Part shown: positions 58,817-64,000 of the stretch, piece by piece
Position numbering within the stretch: position 1 is the first letter of the stretch
Layout of the letters: each line of letters begins with the position of its first letter
Assembly: GCF_030818255.1 (NCBI RefSeq)
Contig: NZ_JAUTAG010000001.1
Span: 1,302,001 to 1,366,000, forward strand
Source: Microbacterium sp. SORGH_AS_0969
GTDB taxonomy: Bacteria > Actinomycetota > Actinomycetes > Actinomycetales > Microbacteriaceae
Reading direction: 5' to 3'
DNA: 64,000 bases
The notes under the pieces: model-generated
Told to the model about the DNA's origin: nothing
Seen by the model: the letters and a program-made list of their open reading frames with translations, nothing else
The model's database searches: none
Position numbers and translations under genes: made by a program

Positions 58817-59648
58817 ATGCGAGTAGCAGTGGGCCAGGTCGAGCCGGCATTCGGTGATGTCGACGCGAACGTCGCTCTCACCGAGTCGGTCATTCGGGAG
58901 GCGGCCGCGAAGGGTGCCGACGTCGTCGTGCTGCCCGAGTTGGTCTCGTCGGGATACATGATGGCGTCGCGCGACGAAGCGTTCGGACTTGCCGAGGTCG
59001 CAGGTGCGGGCCCCGCCACGATCGCCTGGAAGAGTCTCGCTACCGAGCTCGGAGTGATCGTCGTCGCGGGCTTCCCCGAACGGGAGGGTTCGCGGCTGTT
59101 CAACGCGGCGATCCTCTGCCTTCCCGACGGGCAGCACACGGTCTATCGCAAAGTTCACCTCTGGGACGAGGAGGCCCTCTTCTTCGAGCCCGGCGACCTG
59201 GGCTTTCCGATCGTCGATACGCGATTCGGTCGGCTGGGCATGATGATCTGCTATGACGGATGGTTCCCCGAAAGCTATCGCGCGCTCGCGCTCCAGGGTG
59301 TCGATCTGGTGTGCGTGCCGACGAACTGGGTGCCCATCCCCGGTCAAGCGGTGGGACAGCCCGGCATGGCCACCATCCTCACGATGGGGGCGGCGCACGC
59401 GAACGGCATCGTCGTGGCCGCGGCCGACCGCGTCGGGGTCGAGCGCGGGCAGGAGTTCATCGGCCAGAGCCTCATCGTCAGCCACACGGGTTGGCCCGTG
59501 GCCGGCCCCGCTTCCGGCGACCGGGTCCGCGCTGCTCGTCGCCGACATCGACCTCGCGGCAACGCGGCGTAGTCGCGCGTGGGGCGCGTTCAACAACCCG
59601 GTGCGCGACCGGCGTCCCGAGGCCTATCGGCTCGATCCCGTTCGATGA
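58817..59648 (+). pseudogene. Nitrilase/omega-amidase superfamily hydrolase, frameshifted at about 59516
   Basis: ATG 58817 (AGGAGG upstream) starts MRVAVGQVEPAFGDVDANVA. The catalytic triad is visible: E in VVVLPELVSSGYM, K in TVYRKVHLWDEEALFFEPGD and C in GMMICYDGWFPES. After HTGWPVAGPAS the sequence TTCCGGCGACC has one G too many. The true C-terminus (ATGSALLVADIDLAATRRSR, GAFNNPVRDRRPEAYRLDPV) continues in another frame to TGA 59646-59648, which overlaps the M20 start as expected for an operon. Reading straight on gives a false end at 59572. The repaired protein is about 276 residues, normal for the family. Confidence 0.85.
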
Positions 59649-60733
59649 CCCGGTCCTCGACTCCTGACGTCGTCGGGCTGACGCGAGATCTCATCCGCCT
59701 CGACACGGTCGACGGCAACGAGGACGCTGCCCTGTCCGTGCTCGCGCCGATCCTCTCCGACGCGGGACTCGACCTCGCGTGGGTGCCGTGGCATCCGGGG
59801 CGCTCCAACCTCGTCGCGACGTGGCGCGGAGGAGGACCTCTGACCCTCAGCGGTCATCTCGACACGGTTCCGACGGGAGCGGCTCCGTGGGCCAGGAGCC
59901 CGTTCGGGGGGGAGATCGACGGCGACCGGCTCTTCGGACGGGGAGCCAGCGACATGAAAGGCGGGGTGGCGGCGATGACCGTCGCCGCGGCTCGCGCAGC
60001 TCGCGAGGGATCCGCGCCTTTCCGGCTCGTCTTCACCTCGGCTGAAGAGACCGGATGCCACGGCGCCGCCGCCGTGGCCGCGCACGTCCCTCTGCCGGAG
60101 GACGGCATCCTCGTCGTGGGGGAATCCACCGGAAACGAGGTGCGCTTCGGCCACAAGGGCGCGAGCTGGCTGCGACTCGACGCGCGAGGACGAGCTGCGC
60201 ACGGGTCGCGCCCGGACCTCGGGACGAACGCCATCGATGCCCTCGCCGACGCCGTGCATGCTCTGCGGGATGCGCCGCGGGGCCCGCGGCATCCGCACCT
60301 CGGCACGCGGACGACCAACGTCGGCACGATCGCCGGGGGCACCCAGACCAACCTCGTGCCCGACGCCGCGACCATGACCGTGGACGTGCGCGCCGTTCCC
60401 GGCGCCGGCGCCGAAGAGATCGTCGCGCTCCTGGCCGACCACGGCAGCGTCACCCGCGCCCTCGATGTGCCTTCGGTGTGGAGCGATCCCGACTCGGCGG
60501 TGTCGCGGACGGTGCTCGACATCGTGGCATCCGTACGCGGAGAACCCTCCGACGCTGGTGGCGTGAGCTACTTCACCGACGCGGCCGTGCTGGACCCGGC
60601 TCGATCGCGCTCGTACATCATCGGGCCGGGCGATGCCGATCAGCCCCACACCACCGACGAGTCCGTGTCGGTGCGCCGGCTCGAGGAGGCGGTCGAGGTA
60701 TACCACGCCCTCATCGCTGCGCGGTGGGGCTGA
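59645..60733 (+). CDS. M20 family metallopeptidase/deacylase
   Basis: The 362-residue hydrolase has the M20 metal ligands in order: LTLSGHLDTVPTGAAPWA (His-x-Asp), GRGASDMKGGVAAM, TSAEETGCHGAAAV (catalytic Glu pair) and the dimerisation domain HKGASWLRLDARGRAAHGSR with TNVGTIAGGTQTNLVPD. The family includes ArgE, DapE and formylaminopyrimidine deformylase. ATG 59645 overlaps the nitrilase stop (ATGA), so both act in one pathway. With a LacI repressor and an ABC importer next door, uptake and hydrolysis of an N-acylated or amide compound is likely. Confidence 0.9.
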   Translation: MTRSSTPDVVGLTRDLIRLDTVDGNEDAALSVLAPILSDAGLDLAWVPWHPGRSNLVATWRGGGPLTLSGHLDTVPTGAAPWARSPFGGEIDGDRLFGRGASDMKGGVAAMTVAAARAAREGSAPFRLVFTSAEETGCHGAAAVAAHVPLPEDGILVVGESTGNEVRFGHKGASWLRLDARGRAAHGSRPDLGTNAIDALADAVHALRDAPRGPRHPHLGTRTTNVGTIAGGTQTNLVPDAATMTVDVRAVPGAGAEEIVALLADHGSVTRALDVPSVWSDPDSAVSRTVLDIVASVRGEPSDAGGVSYFTDAAVLDPARSRSYIIGPGDADQPHTTDESVSVRRLEEAVEVYHALIAARWG

Positions 60734-60750
60734 GCACTTCGGCTGAAGGG

Positions 60751-61746
60751 TCAGGCGCTGCCGCGGACGATCAACTCCACCGGGAGGAGGGTCTCGTCGG
60801 GTGCCGTCTGATCGTTGATGAGGGCGAGAAGCGTGGCGACCGACGTGGAGACGATCTCCGCAACAGGCTGTCGCACGGTGGTCAGAGTCGGCCGGCACGC
60901 CGTGGCGATCGAGATGTCGTCGAAGCCGGTGATCGCGAGGTCGCCGGGCACCGTTCGGCCGAGGTCCGCTGCCGCGTCGAGGGCACCGAGAGCGATGAGA
61001 TCGTTGGCGCACACCAGCGCATCGATCTCACCGTCGCGCGACAACAGTTCGAGCGTTGCCGTCCGGCCCGATTCGCGGCTGAAGTCACCGTCGGCGACTC
61101 GGCGTGTCGCGGAGGCGTCGTGCGCCCGGGCCCACGTCGTGAAACCTTCGAGGCGGCGTGCACCCGACCAGTTCGTCGGGTCGGCACCGACGAACGCGAG
61201 ACGCCGACGGCCGCTCGCGGTCAGGTGGCGGATCACCGCATCGATCCCCGTGGAGTCGTCGATACCAACGAACGGGGCCGCCACGGTCGGCACACGTTGA
61301 TCGATCTGGACCAGGGGCACCGCCTCGCGCGCGGCCTCGAGCGCGGGGGCCGACGCCGTCTGCGAGCACGGGACGACGAGGATGCCATCGACCTGGCGCT
61401 CGATCAGAACGTCGAGGCGGCTGCTCTCGGTGTCGACGTCGTCGTCGGAGCTGCACAGGAACAGGGCGAGTGCGTGCGCCTGCAGGGCCCTCTCGACGCC
61501 GCTGACGACCTGGGGGAAGAAGGGATTGTCGATGCGCGGCACGACCATCCCGACCACGCCCGTGCGTGCCCGGCGCAGGGCGCGTGCGACCGAGTGCGGA
61601 CGGTAGCCCAGCTGAGCCGCGACCGCCGCCACGCGCTCGCGGTGCTCGGGTTTGACGGCCCGTGCCCCCGACAGAGCGCGGGACACCGTGGCGACTGAGA
61701 CACCCGCGGCGTCGGCTACGTCTCGTACCGTCGGACGCCGCGTCAT
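60751..61746 (-). CDS. LacI family transcriptional regulator
   Basis: The 331-residue repressor has the LacI HTH (TVRDVADAAGVSVATVSRAL, SGARAVKPEHRERVAAVAAQ LGYRP) and a periplasmic-binding-like ligand domain (VVGMVVPRIDNPFFPQVVSG, AFVGADPTNWSGARRLEGF, GDLAITGFDDISIATAC). ATG 61746 is preferred because TAGGCT (61754-61759) lies 7 bases upstream. It is convergent with the M20 gene and downstream of the ABC permease gene. The palindrome at 58790-58803 is its probable operator. Confidence 0.92.
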   Translation of the reverse strand: MTRRPTVRDVADAAGVSVATVSRALSGARAVKPEHRERVAAVAAQLGYRPHSVARALRRARTGVVGMVVPRIDNPFFPQVVSGVERALQAHALALFLCSSDDDVDTESSRLDVLIERQVDGILVVPCSQTASAPALEAAREAVPLVQIDQRVPTVAAPFVGIDDSTGIDAVIRHLTASGRRRLAFVGADPTNWSGARRLEGFTTWARAHDASATRRVADGDFSRESGRTATLELLSRDGEIDALVCANDLIALGALDAAADLGRTVPGDLAITGFDDISIATACRPTLTTVRQPVAEIVSTSVATLLALINDQTAPDETLLPVELIVRGSA

Positions 61747-61756
61747 GCCCCCCAGC

Positions 61757-62584
61757 CTATGACCGCGCACGCGTCGACATGCGGCGTCGCCGAGGCACGA
61801 TGCTCGTCCGGCGCCAGGGCGTGCTCGCCGACTCCCACAGCGAGATCAGCAGGAACGCGAGCAGCCCGATCGAGGCGAGAACGATGATGGCCGCGTAGAC
61901 GCCCGGGGTGTTGAAGCGACCCTGCATGGTCGAGAGATACACGCCGAGGCCTCCGGTCGTGGATGCCAACGACTCCGCCAGAATCGCGCCGGTCACCGAG
62001 AAGGTGGCCGACATCTTCAAGGCCGAGAACAGCGGCGTGTAGGTCGCGGGCAGCGTGATGACGACGAAGGTGCGCCAGGGCGACGCCCCCATCGCCCGAG
62101 CGAGGTTCTTCGTGTCGGGATCCACGGAGCGCAGTCCGTCGAGCACGTTCACGAGTACCGGGAAGAAGACGATCATCGCCACGACGACGAGCTTGGGCGC
62201 GAGTCCGAAGCCCAGCCAGATCACCAGGGCCGCACCGATCGCCACGACGGGGATCGCCTGGCTCACGATCATGATCGGGTACAGCAGCCGGAACAGCAGC
62301 GGTGACGCCGCCATGACCAAGGCCAGCGCGAAACCCAGCACCGCGCCGATGACGAAGCCCAGGGCGAACACCTGGCCGGTCGCGACGATGCCTCGGCTGA
62401 TGGCATCCCGGTCCTCCGCGATCGCGGCGAAGGCGGCCCACGGTGAGGGCAGGACATACTGCGGGATCGCGAAGACCTGGACCGCGAGCGCCCAGACCGC
62501 GATGAGGGCCACGACCGACACGATGGGAGTGACCAGGGTCACCCATCGGCGCGGCCCGGCGGGAGAGAGGGCATCGATGCTCAT
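61757..62584 (-). CDS. ABC importer permease (SsuC/ThiX/NitT type)
   Basis: The 275-residue permease has the BPD_transp_1 layout: TPIVSVVALIAVWALAVQVF, IVATGQVFALGFVIGAVLGF, IVSQAIPVVAIGAALVIWLG, and the coupling EAA-like loop RAMGASPWRTFVVITLPATY. Such permeases belong to the nitrate/sulfonate/pyrimidine-precursor uptake family. ATG 62584 overlaps the ATPase stop by 4 bases. No substrate-binding protein gene is visible; it may lie beyond the right edge. Confidence 0.9.
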   Translation of the reverse strand: MSIDALSPAGPRRWVTLVTPIVSVVALIAVWALAVQVFAIPQYVLPSPWAAFAAIAEDRDAISRGIVATGQVFALGFVIGAVLGFALALVMAASPLLFRLLYPIMIVSQAIPVVAIGAALVIWLGFGLAPKLVVVAMIVFFPVLVNVLDGLRSVDPDTKNLARAMGASPWRTFVVITLPATYTPLFSALKMSATFSVTGAILAESLASTTGGLGVYLSTMQGRFNTPGVYAAIIVLASIGLLAFLLISLWESASTPWRRTSIVPRRRRMSTRARS

Positions 62585-63366
62585 GCGGGAGACCGCCTTT
62601 CGTCGAGGGCGCCGGAGGCGCGACCGTAGATGAGGTCGACCGCCCGCTTCTTCAGCGCCGTGAACCGCTCGGTCGTCAACACGTCGACGTCACGAGGGCG
62701 GGGGAGATCGACCGTGAGGATCTCGCTGATCCGCCCCGGACGCGGTGACATCACCACCACGCGATCGGCGAGGAAGATCGCCTCGTCGATGTCGTGCGTG
62801 ATGAAGAGGACCGTCGAGCCGGTCTCCGTCCACACGCGCAGGAGCCACTGCTGCATGTCGAGGCGGGTCTGGCTGTCGAGCGCGCCGAACGGCTCATCGA
62901 GCAGCATCACGTCTTTCGCGAAGGCGAGGGTGCGCATCAGCGCCACGCGTTGCCGCATCCCCCCGCTCATCGCGTGGGGGAAGTGGTCGAGGAAGTCGCC
63001 GAGACCGTAGTGCGTCGCCATCTCGGCCGCCCGTTGCTTCGTCTCGCGCGTCACGCGGCCGGTGAGACGGGCGCCGAGAGTGATGTTCTCGAGGGCGCTC
63101 AGCGAGGGGACCAGCAGATCCTTCTGCAGCATGTAGCCCACCTGCCCGGGCCGCCCGGTGGTGTCGCGACCGTCGATGCTCACCGACCCCCGCGTGGGTC
63201 GGAGGATGCCCGAGACGATGTTGAACAGCGTCGACTTTCCGCATCCGCTCGGCCCGATGACCGAGACGAACTCCCCCGGGGCGACGGTGAGATCGGTCGG
63301 GGCGAGCGCCTCGGTGGAACCGAAGCGCTGCGCCACGTCGCGGAGGACGATCTTCGCTTCGCTCAT
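62581..63366 (-). CDS. ABC importer ATP-binding protein (SsuB/TauB type)
   Basis: The 261-residue ATPase begins MSEAKIVLRDVAQRFGSTEA and has Walker A VIGPSGCGKSTLFNIV, a Q loop in GQVGYMLQKDLL, signature AMSGGMRQRVALMRTL, Walker B DVMLLDEPFGALD and switch FITHDIDEA. It pairs with the SsuC-like permease. ATG 63366 overlaps the stop of the M24 gene by 4 bases, so peptidase, ATPase and permease are one operon. Confidence 0.93.
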   Translation of the reverse strand: MSEAKIVLRDVAQRFGSTEALAPTDLTVAPGEFVSVIGPSGCGKSTLFNIVSGILRPTRGSVSIDGRDTTGRPGQVGYMLQKDLLVPSLSALENITLGARLTGRVTRETKQRAAEMATHYGLGDFLDHFPHAMSGGMRQRVALMRTLAFAKDVMLLDEPFGALDSQTRLDMQQWLLRVWTETGSTVLFITHDIDEAIFLADRVVVMSPRPGRISEILTVDLPRPRDVDVLTTERFTALKKRAVDLIYGRASGALDERRSPA

Positions 63367-64000
63367 GAGATCACCGTCACCCTCGTCGGGCCGAACCACA
63401 CGACATCCTCCCGCTTCACCCCGTAGAGGTGATTCCCGATGAAGGGCTCGACGGCCCACGCGCCCGTCATCACCGTCTCGTTGTAGGCGTCGATGTAGCC
63501 GTCGTCGTACGACGAGTCGTGCGAGAGCGAGTGGCCGATGTTCTGCAGCCGGTCGAGCAGCAGGAGGTCGGTCTCGGCCAACAGCGCGTGGAAATGCGCG
63601 AACCAGTCGCACGCGCGCATTCCGGGACGGGCGGCGGCCAGGACGGAGGCGTGGATCCTCTCCACCGTCTCGAGGGCGCGCCGCTGCGGGACGTTGTCAC
63701 CCCGGATGAGTGTGCGGGTGCAGTCGCCCCACCATCCGTCGGGTGTGACGGGGTGGACATCGATCGTGCCCAGGTCGATGTTCCACAGCGGTCGCTCCGA
63801 CGGCACGTCGGTGGGGAAGCAACTGAGGGTGCCGACTCCGAAACCGACCACCGTCGGTGTCCATGTGCCGACTCCACCCAGCTCGATGACCCGCCGGTCG
63901 ACCCGATCGCGCACCTCGCGCTCGGAGGCGCCGGGTTCGACCTCGCGCGCGAACTCCTCCGCAACCTGGATGGCCAGGCGCTGTGCCCGCACCAAGCCTT
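63363..64000 (-). CDS. M24 (Xaa-Pro/creatinase-like) metallopeptidase, 5' end outside window
   Basis: At least 210 residues are visible. They include VRAQRLAIQVAEEFAREVEP, the first metal region LWNIDLGTIDVHPVTPDGWW with GDCTRTLIRG, a histidine in LQNIGHSLSHDSSYDD, and AVEPFIGNHLYGVKREDVVW near the end. These match the pita-bread fold of M24 enzymes (aminopeptidase P, creatinase, ectoine hydrolase). A TTG at 63995 could be a start, but the frame remains open to the edge, so the gene may extend further. It is the first visible gene of the ABC operon and probably works on the imported compound. Confidence 0.8.
   Translation of the reverse strand, partial: GLVRAQRLAIQVAEEFAREVEPGASEREVRDRVDRRVIELGGVGTWTPTVVGFGVGTLSCFPTDVPSERPLWNIDLGTIDVHPVTPDGWWGDCTRTLIRGDNVPQRRALETVERIHASVLAAARPGMRACDWFAHFHALLAETDLLLLDRLQNIGHSLSHDSSYDDGYIDAYNETVMTGAWAVEPFIGNHLYGVKREDVVWFGPTRVTVIS

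Overview
The window is about 70% GC and reads as chromosome of a Gram-positive actinobacterium of the family Microbacteriaceae, most likely Microbacterium. The support is the ribosomal/replication block rpsF-ssb-rpsR-rplI-dnaB, leaderless genes with a TAnnnT box 6-7 bases before the start codon, a mycothiol-dependent-type DinB protein, and strong over-use of the heptamer GGATGCC/GGCATCC. No rRNA, tRNA or CRISPR array was found.

Layout. 1-9.5 kb: partial secreted DUF6049-like protein, a class I methyltransferase, CCA-adding enzyme, a PadR/HAAS membrane operon ending in a 28-aa ORF, zinc alcohol dehydrogenase and a divergent GAF-domain regulator. 9.8-12 kb: aldehyde dehydrogenase plus DUF779, which with the upstream dehydrogenase forms an alcohol/aldehyde oxidation module. 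12-15.5 kb: ABC-2 exporter with its own two-component system. 15.6-19.2 kb: an AbaSI/PvuRts1I-like nuclease candidate, then a frameshifted ATP-grasp ligase and a frameshifted PLP trans-sulfuration enzyme. 19.2-23.6 kb: three luciferase-like flavin monooxygenases (two divergent, of the sulfone/sulfonate type) and a phosphotransferase. 23.8-26.9 kb: LysR / MHS-family importer / 3-hydroxybutyrate-type dehydrogenase. 27-29.5 kb: two tandem membrane paralogs. 29.7-31.5 kb: rpsF-ssb-rpsR-rplI. 33.5-36.3 kb: a surface-protein pair, one a six-repeat chaplin-like protein with a collagen-like stretch and an LAxTG sorting signal. 36.4-38.2 kb: a DnaA-box cluster and dnaB. 38.2-41.7 kb: small housekeeping and regulatory genes and an orphan Imm70-like immunity gene.

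41.9-50.1 kb is an accessory island of visibly lower GC: a complete type III restriction-modification operon, about 1 kb of gene-poor sequence, and a coupled pair (two-TM protein plus SAM methyltransferase). 50.2-57.4 kb carries a VOC/WYL pair, a RibD-type reductase, flotillin, HipBA and an HTH-MntA/HepT toxin-antitoxin pair. 57.5-64 kb holds an Old Yellow Enzyme and a LacI-controlled amide/peptide catabolic cluster (nitrilase, M20, ABC importer, M24).

Two cross-cutting observations matter for anyone using this annotation. First, four otherwise well-conserved genes (at about 17508, 18508, 36010 and 59516) are each broken by a 1-2 base insertion in a short repeat, so consensus sequencing error is as likely as pseudogenization. 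Second, intergenic regions carry several families of long perfect or near-perfect palindromes, mostly between convergent genes.
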